DNA of 23,636 nt from a virus: positions 1-23,636 of the IMG/VR virus record IMGVR_UViG_3300032088_000088; one strand, 5' to 3'. A program made the position numbers and the translations under genes. The first letter of the stretch is position 1, and each line of letters begins with the position of its first letter. Below, in pieces: positions 6,385-14,490 of this stretch. The notes beneath the pieces were generated by a model. The model searched no databases. It worked only from the letters and a program-made list of their open reading frames with translations, and was not told where the DNA came from.

Positions 6385-6984
6385 ATGGCTGAATATCGTG
6401 GTGGATTTGGACAAAGCACATACGGCTCATATAATTTTGGGCTAGATGGATTTGTCACTGATGGAGCTGGTGCAGTTGTTTCTGTATCAGCTACAGCCTC
6501 TTCTGCTATACGCGCTAGGCTAAGTGGATCAATTGTAATCACAGCGTCAGGCACGACTGCATCTGCTGGGCGTGATAGAAATGCAAGCGCAACGTCGTCA
6601 TCAACATTATCTGGCGGAGCTACATTTGTATTTGACGTTGTTGGCTCGTCAACCATTGCGATGGCATCAAGTGCTACTGCCACATCTAATAGAGTGCAAA
6701 GCACTGGATCGACAATAGCCACATCTGCAACAAGCACGTCAGGCATGGAACGTGTGCGTGAAGTTGCGTCAAACAATGTTGTTGGCGTATCAAGTACGGC
6801 GTCTATTGGGTCTGATGTTAATCAGTCTGGCGCAACAATAACTACAACCTCATCTGTCACTGCGACGTGCAATAAAGTTATGTCATTCGCTGGGGCAACA
6901 TCTGCGTCAACGACAGTAACTTGCAATGCAATTGAGAAGTGGGAAACAATACCAAAAGTAACAGAAATATGGACAGCCGCATGA
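6385..6984 (+). CDS. Ser/Thr/Ala-rich repetitive fibre protein
   Basis: 199 residues. The N-terminus (EYRGGFGQSTYGSYNFGLDG) is a Gly-Tyr-rich opening often seen in phage tail proteins. Residues 28-185 are built from about seven imperfect repeats of about 20 residues, for example STIAMASSATATSNRVQSTG and ATITTTSSVTATCNKVMSFA, each with an alternating Thr/Ser/Val beta strand and a polar turn. The protein ends KWETIPKVTEIWTAA. This looks like a beta-solenoid or fibrous shaft. There is no clear Shine-Dalgarno before the ATG, only three bases after the previous stop, so translation probably relies on coupling. It overlaps the next small ORF by ATGA. It is probably a virion surface protein; ligand unknown. 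Confidence 0.72.
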   Translation: MAEYRGGFGQSTYGSYNFGLDGFVTDGAGAVVSVSATASSAIRARLSGSIVITASGTTASAGRDRNASATSSSTLSGGATFVFDVVGSSTIAMASSATATSNRVQSTGSTIATSATSTSGMERVREVASNNVVGVSSTASIGSDVNQSGATITTTSSVTATCNKVMSFAGATSASTTVTCNAIEKWETIPKVTEIWTAA

Positions 6985-7085
6985 TGTTGCAATTAAAGCA
7001 TTTTTGTGGCACTATTCAGACAGCGCCTAACTTGCGTCTTTCACATACATCGCTGAATGATATTAGGTCGCAAGGCCAACTATAG
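6981..7085 (+). CDS. Putative 34-residue coupled micro-protein
   Basis: A 34-codon ORF beginning MMLQLKHFCGTIQTAPNLRL and ending NDIRSQGQL. Its first ATG shares ATGA with the stop of the fibre-like gene, and its TAG at 7083-7085 overlaps the AGGAG ribosome site of the next gene at 7095. It therefore fills the only sizeable gap in this gene string exactly, with coupling geometry at both ends. There is no recognisable domain. It may simply let ribosomes traverse the gap to the fibre gene. Length makes this tentative. Confidence 0.42.
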   Translation: MMLQLKHFCGTIQTAPNLRLSHTSLNDIRSQGQL

Positions 7086-7094
7086 GAGTTTAAC

Positions 7095-8291
7095 ATGGCA
7101 GATACTACAACAACTACATATGGTCTGGTAAAGCCAGAAGTCGGTGCATCCGAGGATACTTGGGGTACAAAGATAAATACCAACTTAGATAACGTCGATA
7201 ATCTTTTAGATGGTACGACGCCTGTCACTGGTATTGATATTAATTCTGGATCGATTGATGGTACGCCAATTGGTGCAAACTCTGCGTCTACAGGCGCATT
7301 TACAACAGTGGGCGCAACTGGCAATATTACAGTGGGCGGTACAGTTGATGGTCGTGATGTTGCGGCTGATGGCACTAAGCTAGATGGCATTGAAGCTAAC
7401 GCTAAAAATGACCAAACAATTACTGCTGGCTCTGGTTTGTCAGGCGGCGGTACTGGCGACGTAACGCTAAGTCACAGTGATACAAGCAGTGTTAGTAACA
7501 GTGACAATAGTGGTAATACATTCATTCAAGATATTAACTTTGACACATATGGACACGTTACATCTGTAGGTACTGGAACTGTGTCAGTTAATAATGGCAC
7601 ACTAACAGTACAAGGTACAGGCGCACTTGGTGGTAGTGGTACATTCACAGCAAACCAAAGTGGAAACGCTACAATTAGCATTAGTCACGACGACACATCT
7701 TCACAAGGCTCTGTAAATAACTCTGGCTCAAACTTTATACAAGATATTACTTTAGATACATATGGTCATATTACTGGTATTACTTCTGCATCGGCTGGCG
7801 GTGGGACGATAAACTTTTCGCCTGTGGTTCATCGAAATTCAAGCACTTGGACTAAACCTAGTGATGGGTATAATGTAAGCACAGCCATTTTTGGCAATGC
7901 ATTGAACAAAGAAGTAACTGGTACTCCCTCATCAATTTATGAAATAGTTACAACGCCTGCGGTTACTGCGGCTGGCGTAGTAGAAATTATTTATAATCTA
8001 CCCAGTCCTAACACCTTCAGTATGAGACAAGGCTATTGGGGTGATTTGTTACTATTTGGTGTGAAAAATACTTCTACTAATAAATCTACAGCTTTCTTTC
8101 AGCCAAGTGCGCCTTGGAATACACAAACGACACTACCAGCATCAGGTAAAACTTTTTTAATGTCTGTAAGTCCAAACGACAGATTTGTTATATGGGGTTC
8201 AGATGTTTACAGTTGGAATATGGGTAATTCCCATATGGTTTATAGCGCCAATACGGCAAGTATTACAATTAATACTATGACAATTTCATAG
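7095..8291 (+). CDS. Tail fibre protein
   Basis: 398 residues with AGGAG before the ATG. The N-terminus ([21 protein letters not shown] and [13 protein letters not shown]) is the common phage tail-fibre opening found in many podoviruses and siphoviruses. It is followed by Gly/Thr/Ser-rich shaft repeats, including [41 protein letters not shown] and two related units each with FIQDI...DTYGHVT or DTYGHIT. The C-terminal 130 residues from about 265 ([19 protein letters not shown]) form a distinct beta-rich head, probably the receptor-binding tip. No peptidase, lyase or intramolecular chaperone motif is visible. The next gene encodes a tail assembly chaperone-like protein, a usual companion of fibre genes. 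Confidence 0.88.
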   Translation: MADTTTTTYGLVKPEVGASEDTWGTKINTNLDNVDNLLDGTTPVTGIDINSGSIDGTPIGANSASTGAFTTVGATGNITVGGTVDGRDVAADGTKLDGIEANAKNDQTITAGSGLSGGGTGDVTLSHSDTSSVSNSDNSGNTFIQDINFDTYGHVTSVGTGTVSVNNGTLTVQGTGALGGSGTFTANQSGNATISISHDDTSSQGSVNNSGSNFIQDITLDTYGHITGITSASAGGGTINFSPVVHRNSSTWTKPSDGYNVSTAIFGNALNKEVTGTPSSIYEIVTTPAVTAAGVVEIIYNLPSPNTFSMRQGYWGDLLLFGVKNTSTNKSTAFFQPSAPWNTQTTLPASGKTFLMSVSPNDRFVIWGSDVYSWNMGNSHMVYSANTASITINTMTIS

Positions 8292-8305
8292 AAGGGATAA
8301 AATTT

Positions 8306-8497
8306 ATGACAACACAAGCAGAAGCCGAAGCGCAAATTCGTAAATATAGAGATGCCTTTTTAGCAGAAACGGATTGGTGGGCGGCATCAGACCGCACAAT
8401 GACAGAAGCGCAAAGAACATATCGTCAAGCATTAAGAGACTTGCCAGACCACGAAGATTTTCCAAATGGTGATATTTGGCCTACTAAACCAACATAA
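8306..8497 (+). CDS. Tail fibre assembly chaperone-like protein
   Basis: 63 residues. The motifs AQIRKYRDAFLAETDWWAAS, DRTMTEAQRTYRQALRDLP and WPTKP are the hallmark of the C-terminal segment of phage tail assembly chaperone proteins. Here the protein consists of this segment alone, shorter than full-length members. The role would be to assist folding or attachment of the fibre encoded immediately upstream. AGGGAT lies upstream of the ATG. The fibre-then-chaperone order is conserved in many phages, supporting the call. Whether it is a chaperone or a structural appendage of the fibre is not resolved by sequence. Confidence 0.82.
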   Translation: MTTQAEAEAQIRKYRDAFLAETDWWAASDRTMTEAQRTYRQALRDLPDHEDFPNGDIWPTKPT

Positions 8498-8504
8498 AGG
8501 TATA

Positions 8505-8534
8505 TTGTTAATAAGTGTAAAAATATGTTATAGT
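8505..8534 (+). promoter_or_regulatory. Sigma70-like promoter with extended -10
   Basis: TTGTTA at 8505-8510, an 18-base spacer, and TATAGT at 8529-8534 with TGT directly before it (extended -10). It lies in one of the few intergenic gaps (8498-8562) and would start transcription just before the nozzle gene at 8563, whose ribosome site GAGG is at 8554-8557. Supported only by consensus match. Confidence 0.5.
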
Positions 8535-8562
8535 CACAGTAACTTAGACCAATGAGGTAAAC

Positions 8563-10044
8563 ATGCCACTAATACCATTAGACATCCCTGCTGGCATTTA
8601 CCGCAACGGCACTGAATTACAAGCGTCAGGTCGATGGCGTGACGCTAACTTAATCCGCTGGGTTGATGGCACAATGCGCCCGATGGGTGGCTGGCGTACT
8701 AGATCAGACACGGCGGCTAATGCTAAAATTCGTGGATTAATTACTTGGATCGCAAATGACCAAGATCGCTACATTGTTGGTGGTACATATAATAAACTTT
8801 ATAGCTGGACATCCCAAGGTGTTCGTCACGATATAACGCCAACTGGTTTAGTAAGTGGTCGTGAAGACGCCGAGGCATTTACAGGATATGGGGGTAGTTA
8901 CTTTGGGCAGTATGCCTACGGCGTGGCTCGCCCAGATACAGCGCGAATACAGCCTGCAACAACTTGGTCGCTAGATACATGGGGCGAATACCTTGTCGCC
9001 TGCAATGAAGATGATGGAAAAATTTACGAGTGGCAAATAAATAACTCTACACCAGCCGCAGTATTGTCAAATGCTCCAATTAACAATGAAAGTATAGTTG
9101 TAACTGAAGAAAGATTTTTGTTCGCATTAGGTGCAGGCGGAAATCAACGTAAGGTGCAATGGTGTGACAGGGAAGATAGCTCCACATGGACGCCAGCCGC
9201 AACAAATGAAGCTGGTGATTTAGAATTAAACACAAGTGGCAGAATTATGGCTGGCATACGAGTGCAAGGCCAAACTTTAATATTAACAAGCATGGACGCC
9301 CATGTAGCCAATTACATTGGAGCGCCATATGTTTATGGTATTGAGCGTGTGGGGGCTAGTTGCGGATTAATTGCGAACAAAGCCATAGCATCAGTTGATA
9401 GGGGCGCGTTTTGGATGGGCAATCACTCATTCTATGCATATGCAGGCGGCGCAGTGCAACAAATTGAAAGCGAAATATCAGATTATGTCTTCTCAGATAT
9501 AAACCGAGCGCAAATATCAAAAACTTTTGCAGTGACTAACAGCACATACGGCGAGATATTCTGGTTCTATCCTTCTGGCTCATCTACAGAAAATGACAGA
9601 TATTGCGTTTATAATTACGTTGAGAATACTTGGTATATTGGTGAACTAGGCAGAACTGCTGGTTATGATATGGGTACATATCGACAGCCAATATGGGCAA
9701 GCGCAGAAAACAACAAGTTATACGAGCATGAGGTCGGATTTGATTATGGCTCACTTACACCATTTGCTGAAAGCGGATCAATTGCGCTAGGCACTGGCGA
9801 AAGTGTAATGTCTGTCACTGAAATGATCCCAGACGAGAAGACGCAGGGCGACGTGACAGTCACATTTAAGACAAGGTTCTATCCAAATGGAACTGAACGA
9901 TCCTATGGCGCATTCTCTATGTCCAATCCAACATCTCTGCGATTTACGGGCAGGCAAGTTAAATTAAGAATAGACGCAAATTCATTAGGTGATTGGCGTG
10001 TCGGTATAAATAGACTTAATGTTACGGCTGGTGGGGCGAGATGA
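8563..10044 (+). CDS. Tail nozzle / DNA stabilisation protein, beta-propeller type (P22 gp10-like)
   Basis: 493 residues. It opens with PLIPLDIPAGIYRNGTELQA and GRWRDANLIRWVDGTMRPMGG, then shows blade-like repeats rich in Trp, Tyr and Gly (RDRYIVGGTYNKLYSW-like, YLVACNEDDGKIYEWQ, RFLFALGAGGNQRKVQW, GAFWMGNHSFYAYAGG, YCVYNYVENTWYIGEL). The C-terminal part (TVTFKTRFYPNGTERSYG and VKLRIDA) is a separate beta domain. This is how P22 gp10-type proteins look; they plug the tail below the adaptor and hold packaged DNA. Length is close to P22 gp10. It is preceded by its own promoter candidate and overlaps the next gene by ATGA. Family placement is from recalled pattern. Confidence 0.78.
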   Translation: MPLIPLDIPAGIYRNGTELQASGRWRDANLIRWVDGTMRPMGGWRTRSDTAANAKIRGLITWIANDQDRYIVGGTYNKLYSWTSQGVRHDITPTGLVSGREDAEAFTGYGGSYFGQYAYGVARPDTARIQPATTWSLDTWGEYLVACNEDDGKIYEWQINNSTPAAVLSNAPINNESIVVTEERFLFALGAGGNQRKVQWCDREDSSTWTPAATNEAGDLELNTSGRIMAGIRVQGQTLILTSMDAHVANYIGAPYVYGIERVGASCGLIANKAIASVDRGAFWMGNHSFYAYAGGAVQQIESEISDYVFSDINRAQISKTFAVTNSTYGEIFWFYPSGSSTENDRYCVYNYVENTWYIGELGRTAGYDMGTYRQPIWASAENNKLYEHEVGFDYGSLTPFAESGSIALGTGESVMSVTEMIPDEKTQGDVTVTFKTRFYPNGTERSYGAFSMSNPTSLRFTGRQVKLRIDANSLGDWRVGINRLNVTAGGAR

Positions 10045-10406
10045 GCGAGCAACAACAAAAAGCCCCAGACGTTATCGGCAACGATTGGCGTACGTGGGGT
10101 CGAAGGCTTGTTCAGCATTTATCACAAACTCGGTCTACATTGGTTCAGCAGAACGGCGAGGAAAGTGCATCCGAAAATGGCACAATGATGTGGGACAGGG
10201 TAAACCTATATCCAGTTATAAGTAGATCAGGCGCTTTTCGTGAAATTATATTAAAGAATGCAATCCCTGCATCTAGTGTGGGTGTAGCTGGCGATAAGGC
10301 TGGATTAATATCTTGGGATGCATCATATATTTATGTATGCACTGCGGCTCACGATGGGTCAGCTCACATTTGGAAGCGCGTAACATTGACAGGTGGTTCA
10401 TGGTAA
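10041..10406 (+). CDS. Small tail-associated protein
   Basis: 121 residues, starting in an ATGA overlap with the nozzle gene. Residues 1-50 are helical (IGNDWRTWGRRLVQHLSQTR), suggesting a short coiled-coil stem. The C-terminus has a compact beta motif with GDKAGLISWDASYIYVC and DGSAHIWKRVTL, a unit I recognise from the ends of many phage tail fibre and hypothetical structural proteins. This architecture would suit a trimeric tail needle or spike connector. No catalytic motif is seen. It overlaps the GNAT-like gene by seven bases. The role as a virion protein is likely from context; the exact position is unknown. Confidence 0.7.
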   Translation: MSEQQQKAPDVIGNDWRTWGRRLVQHLSQTRSTLVQQNGEESASENGTMMWDRVNLYPVISRSGAFREIILKNAIPASSVGVAGDKAGLISWDASYIYVCTAAHDGSAHIWKRVTLTGGSW

Positions 10407-10768
10407 TTGATGAATTAATCGAAAATTGCAGGGAATGGATCGAGGCCGCATTAGAGTATTCTGGCGGTACTCACGATTTTATTCATGTAGTTGAAGGGAT
10501 TAAGTCTGGCACAATGCAACTTTGGCCTACACCGAGGGGGTGCATCGTGTCAGAAATTGTGTTATATCCTAATTTGAAGCATTTAAATATTTTTCTTGGG
10601 GGCGGCGAGTTGGATCAAATAATGGATATGCACACTGACGTAATTAATTGGGCAAAAGCTCAAGGGTGTTCTGCATTGACGATGACTGGTCGTGCTGGAT
10701 GGAAAAAACCACTATCGGATCATGGCTGGGATCAGCTTCATTCGTCGTATATTAAGGAGCTAACATAA
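10400..10768 (+). CDS. GNAT-like fold protein of the tail/ejection module
   Basis: 122 residues from the ATG at 10400, which overlaps the previous stop and has AGGTGG upstream; longer in-frame starts lie inside the upstream gene. The order WIEAALEYSGGTHDFIHVV, GTMQLWPTPRGCIVSEIVL, HLNIFLGGGELDQIM, INWAKAQGCSALTMTGR and GWKKPLSDHGW matches a phage family that resembles GNAT acetyltransferases. The usual acetyl-CoA loop (Q/R-x-x-G-x-G/A) is not visible; GRAGW occupies a similar place. It may thus be a structural relative rather than an enzyme. Such genes recur beside ejection genes in podoviruses. It is followed by a one-base TAATG overlap. Confidence 0.78.
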   Translation: MVIDELIENCREWIEAALEYSGGTHDFIHVVEGIKSGTMQLWPTPRGCIVSEIVLYPNLKHLNIFLGGGELDQIMDMHTDVINWAKAQGCSALTMTGRAGWKKPLSDHGWDQLHSSYIKELT

Positions 10769-12276
10769 TGTCAGGCGGCAAAGGTGGTTCAACCACTTCA
10801 CAAATTACAATACCAGATTATATTGAAAATGCGGCTAGGGCAAACTTAGCAAAAGCTGACGATATATCTCGCGTAGGCTACACGCCATATTATGGCGCTG
10901 ATGTTGCGGCATTTAACCCAATGCAACAGGCATCCTTCCAAAATACGGCAGATACTGCAAATGCTTTTGGTATGGCTACGCCCACAAGTGGCACTGACAT
11001 TATGGGTAATATGGGAAGGCCGAATGTATATGCGGATGGCATAACTGGCTATTCTTCAGCTCCAATGTTTCAAGATAGCGTTGACACGCTAAATTATTTA
11101 AGACCAGCTCAGGCTGGTTTAATCGATAGCTTTTTTGTTAACCCAAATGCTGGGTTTGATGCCACAGCAGAATTTCAAGGTAGACCCGGTGGATCTTTAA
11201 TGGGTCGTGGTATGCTGGATGCGCCACTAGTTAATACTACAGATTATGGCGTAGACAGCGCATATTACAACCAGCCGATGTCAGCACCAGCAGGCGGAAT
11301 TGCAGGACAATACCAGCCAACTTATGGAGATTATGGATCAAACTCTGGTTATGGTACTAATTATAATCCCACAGCTCCTGCGCCTGCACCAGTTTCTGGT
11401 GATTTAGGTGGAATAAACAGAAATGATAATGAAGATGGTATTGGTGGACAAGGCTTTGTAGCACCTACTGCGGCTGAATATGAGGACATGGCAAATTCTT
11501 ATGGTAGGAGAATACCATCGTTTATCCCCGGAGCTGGTTTAATAAATACTGTAGTTGCTGGAAGTGCGACAACGCCAGAAGAGATTGCGTATATAAGAGC
11601 AAACCCCGGACAAGACGACAGTTTAGTTAGTAAGGTATTCGGAACTGGTAAGTATGAGCCATATGACGTTAAGGATGCGGTTAGCAATCAGGTTTATGCG
11701 TCTGGGGTTTCTGGTGGGAAAACAGGCGGCGATGGGTATGGCGACTTCAACGAAAGTGGTTTGGGTCGCAATATGAACTATGATAGATTTGGCAATGAAA
11801 GAACAGAAATACCAACTGGCACTGATATGACTGACACATATTGGAACAGTACCAGTGGAAATTGGACATCTAAATCAAGTGGAATGCCTGTTGGCAGTGT
11901 GGATGTTGATGACGCAAAAGCAAATGCTACCTCAAATTCAAGCAGTAAAAGTGCAAATAGCTCAGATCGTGGCTCATGTGTAATTGCAACTCACGCTGTA
12001 AATTCTGGAGGGTTCTCTACCAAAGATAAGCGCGAGGCAATTGTGTGGTGTGTAAATGCACTGCATGGAAAATGGTGGGGCGAAGCTATCAGACGTGGCT
12101 ACAGGTATTTAGGTCAAAAGAAGATTGAGCAGGGCAAGGCTCGCGAGCATTACGGCGAGTTTAAAGATTACATCGCATTTGCCAATGGCAAGAAACGCAC
12201 AGTAAAAGGCGCAATACATTTTGCGGCGAGAACAGCGCAATTCTTTGCAATTGGCTTAGTAAAGAAGGATATATAA
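10768..12276 (+). CDS. Internal virion protein candidate with C-terminal CFI-box-like domain
   Basis: 502 residues, with AAGGAG before an ATG overlapping the prior stop. The N-terminus (SGGKGGSTTSQITIPDYIENAA, then DDISRVGYTPYYGADVAAFNPMQQ) is typical of phage structural proteins in this position. Residues about 100-400 are low complexity, Gly, Tyr, Asn and Ser rich. Residues about 400-502 form a distinct basic, helical domain starting CVIATHAVNSGGF, with KREAIVWCVNALHGKWWGEAI, RRGYRYLGQKKI and a hydrophobic end ARTAQFFAIGLVKKD, like the CFI-box C-terminal domain. It probably belongs to the proteins ejected or packed near the portal. No lytic transglycosylase motif was found. The ejection role is inferred from neighbours. 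Confidence 0.75.
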   Translation: MSGGKGGSTTSQITIPDYIENAARANLAKADDISRVGYTPYYGADVAAFNPMQQASFQNTADTANAFGMATPTSGTDIMGNMGRPNVYADGITGYSSAPMFQDSVDTLNYLRPAQAGLIDSFFVNPNAGFDATAEFQGRPGGSLMGRGMLDAPLVNTTDYGVDSAYYNQPMSAPAGGIAGQYQPTYGDYGSNSGYGTNYNPTAPAPAPVSGDLGGINRNDNEDGIGGQGFVAPTAAEYEDMANSYGRRIPSFIPGAGLINTVVAGSATTPEEIAYIRANPGQDDSLVSKVFGTGKYEPYDVKDAVSNQVYASGVSGGKTGGDGYGDFNESGLGRNMNYDRFGNERTEIPTGTDMTDTYWNSTSGNWTSKSSGMPVGSVDVDDAKANATSNSSSKSANSSDRGSCVIATHAVNSGGFSTKDKREAIVWCVNALHGKWWGEAIRRGYRYLGQKKIEQGKAREHYGEFKDYIAFANGKKRTVKGAIHFAARTAQFFAIGLVKKDI

Positions 12277-12277
12277 T

Positions 12278-13342
12278 ATGGCTGGTGGTGGACAAGTGAG
12301 GCCGATGGGTTCGGCATTAGAGACAAGCGTGATGAATACTATGTCTGGCAATAACCCAGCGCCTAGCGTTTCGCCACCCATGCCAGCACAGGCCGTAAAT
12401 AATACTGCCCCTCAAGGCGGTTTTAATGTAAATCAAGCGGCGGCTGGTGGGCTACAACAGGCCATGCAAGGCACTCAGGCGGCATACAGTTACCAACCAG
12501 CACAAATACAGGCAACTGGATACAACCCAGCTATGCAGTCATCTGTGGGTAATCAGCAGGGCTTCGGATACAACGCAGGGCAAATTGCAGGATCAGATTT
12601 ATCTGCATATCAAAACCCATACGAAAACCAAGTCGTGCAGAATACATTAACCGATATTGGTAAGGCTCAGGAGATGTCACTTAACCAGATGGGCGCTCAG
12701 GCGACACAAGCTAATGCGTTTGGTGGATCTCGACATGGAATAGCTGAAGCAGAAACACGCAAAAACTTTGCAAATCAGGCGTTAAACTCAGTTGCTGGAT
12801 TAAGGCAACAGGGCTTTAATCAGGCACTGCAAAATAGACAATTTGACATAGGTCAGCAAACGGCGGCTTCTCAGTTTGGTGCAACATCAGCTCAGGCGGC
12901 ACAGGCGGCAAACATTGCTAGATTGCAAAACATACAAGCTCAAAATGCGGCGGCTAGAACTGGTGCTAATCAATATTTATCTAATAATTTAATGGCGGCA
13001 CAACAGCAAAATGTTTCTAACCAAATGGCAAATAGAAATGCACAATTGAGCGCGGCAAACCAAATGGGTCAATTGGGTCAGCAGGCGTTTAATACTGGTC
13101 AAACAATACAGCAACAACAGGCACAGCAAGGTATTCTCCAACAGGGGATGCAACAGGCGCTTATTGATGCGGCTAAGGCACAATATGCAGGGTATTCTGG
13201 TTCACCTACTGCGGCTCTTTCTGCGCCACTGGCGGCTCTAGGTGCAACACCTAATCAATCCACTACAACAAACTCGATGCAACCCGGATTATTTAATTAT
13301 CTACAACTAGGCGCATCAATGTTCCCCGGAGGTAATAAGTAA
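12278..13342 (+). CDS. Gln/Ala-rich internal virion (ejection) protein
   Basis: 354 residues with very high Gln, Ala and Asn content. The N-terminal 100 residues are Pro/Gly/Gln rich and disordered-looking. Around 108-165 lies a recognisable core: AYQNPYENQVVQNTLTDIGK, MGAQATQANAFGGSRHGIAE and LRQQGFNQAL, which recurs in podovirus internal core or DNA-ejection proteins. Residues 165-300 are long helices able to form coiled coils. This composition resembles P22 gp7- or gp20-like proteins that leave the capsid ahead of the DNA and build a trans-envelope channel. There is no signal peptide. It ends in a TAATG overlap. The family role is inferred from composition and order. Confidence 0.8.
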   Translation: MAGGGQVRPMGSALETSVMNTMSGNNPAPSVSPPMPAQAVNNTAPQGGFNVNQAAAGGLQQAMQGTQAAYSYQPAQIQATGYNPAMQSSVGNQQGFGYNAGQIAGSDLSAYQNPYENQVVQNTLTDIGKAQEMSLNQMGAQATQANAFGGSRHGIAEAETRKNFANQALNSVAGLRQQGFNQALQNRQFDIGQQTAASQFGATSAQAAQAANIARLQNIQAQNAAARTGANQYLSNNLMAAQQQNVSNQMANRNAQLSAANQMGQLGQQAFNTGQTIQQQQAQQGILQQGMQQALIDAAKAQYAGYSGSPTAALSAPLAALGATPNQSTTTNSMQPGLFNYLQLGASMFPGGNK

Positions 13343-14481
13343 TGATTGGCTTTCCAAAAATAAAAACAGCTCAAGAATTATCAATGGAACAAAAATATCC
13401 AATGCTAAAACAACAAGCTCAAGTTGACCCACGAATGCAAATGCAGGCGCAACAGCAAATGCAACAGCCTAAATCTGGGTTAGCTGGTATACTTGATCGT
13501 ATGAACACAAGATCTAGCTCTACTGGATTATCTGGGTACGAAAATTTTGCACAAGCATTAGACGCATTAATTTTACCTGAGTTAAGATCTGGAGATGCAA
13601 TTAGGGCGCGTGGAGCGCAACGAATTAAAGATGGCAATAAAAACAAAACTGTGGAAATGCTTATAAAGGCTGGCAGGCAAGATATAGCTGATATGTTGCT
13701 TTCTGGAGCTATTACGCCAGCTCAGGCGGCTAATGTTTTACTTACAAAGCCTAAAGATACTAGAACTACCCAAATGAAAAATTATGAGTATTTCAAATCA
13801 TTAGGTTTAAGCCACGAAGAGGCATTGGCTCAAGTGCAGTCTGGAACAAATGTTAACTTAAACACTGGCGGAGATAGTGGCACTTTTGCTAAAGTCGATG
13901 CGACTACGTTAGGGGAAGTTGCAGATGCTGGATTAAAGGCTAGAGGAAATTTAAACAAAATAAACAGATTAGAAACTTTACTTGCAAATGCAGATACAGG
14001 CGCTGTGGGATATTTTAAAAACTTAGCTGGTAGTTTTGGAATTAAAACTGAAGGTTCAGGAGATATAGAGGCGGCGGTAGCTCTGATAAACAGTATGGTT
14101 CCGGAGCAAAGGCAAGCTGGCTCCGGCCCGATGTCTGATGCTGATTTGGCATTATTTAAGCAGTCATTGCCTAGACTTATAAATACAAGAGCTGGTAATG
14201 CATTAATTATACAAACAATGCGTGGTATTGCGGAATATGACGCAATGGCAACAGAAGTTATACAAAAGCATAGAAGAAACCCAACGGAATTTACAATTGC
14301 AGATGTTTATGATGCACTTTATGCTAGACCATCCCCATTTGAAAACTTTAATCAAAAAGTTGGCGTTGCAAGTGGTGAAGTCGTTCCACCAATGCCAGAA
14401 AACTTTACACAAGAAACAGGTATGACCCAGAGTGATTGGAACAGTATGACACCAACGCAACGCGCTCCATTTATGCAATAG
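13342..14481 (+). CDS. Internal virion (ejection) protein
   Basis: 379 residues. A strong ribosome site (GGAGG at 13328-13332, ten bases from the ATG) lies inside the previous gene. The N-terminus is Gln/Met rich, then SGLAGILDRMNTRSSSTGLSG and a helical segment with YENFAQALDALILPEL. The C-terminal half has a domain common in podovirus ejection proteins: AVALINSMVPEQRQAGSG, PMSDADLALFKQSLPRL, INTRAGNALIIQTMRGIAEY and FTIADVYDALYA. No catalytic motif for peptidoglycan cleavage is seen. It is probably one of three or four proteins that make the DNA translocation tube across the periplasm. The assignment rests on recalled motifs and on lying between two similar genes. Confidence 0.78.
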   Translation: MIGFPKIKTAQELSMEQKYPMLKQQAQVDPRMQMQAQQQMQQPKSGLAGILDRMNTRSSSTGLSGYENFAQALDALILPELRSGDAIRARGAQRIKDGNKNKTVEMLIKAGRQDIADMLLSGAITPAQAANVLLTKPKDTRTTQMKNYEYFKSLGLSHEEALAQVQSGTNVNLNTGGDSGTFAKVDATTLGEVADAGLKARGNLNKINRLETLLANADTGAVGYFKNLAGSFGIKTEGSGDIEAAVALINSMVPEQRQAGSGPMSDADLALFKQSLPRLINTRAGNALIIQTMRGIAEYDAMATEVIQKHRRNPTEFTIADVYDALYARPSPFENFNQKVGVASGEVVPPMPENFTQETGMTQSDWNSMTPTQRAPFMQ

Positions 14482-14490
14482 GATAATTTT

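Noticed and set aside
6378-6776. Minus-strand ORF of 132 codons
   Set aside because: Mirror of the fibre-like gene at 6385; composition is that of a reversed Ser/Thr/Ala-rich gene, and it lacks a ribosome site or neighbours on that strand.
7016-7390. Minus-strand ORF of 124 codons
   Set aside because: Antisense to the start of the tail fibre gene, with Pro/Val/Ser-rich product as expected from reverse reading of Gly/Thr-rich DNA.
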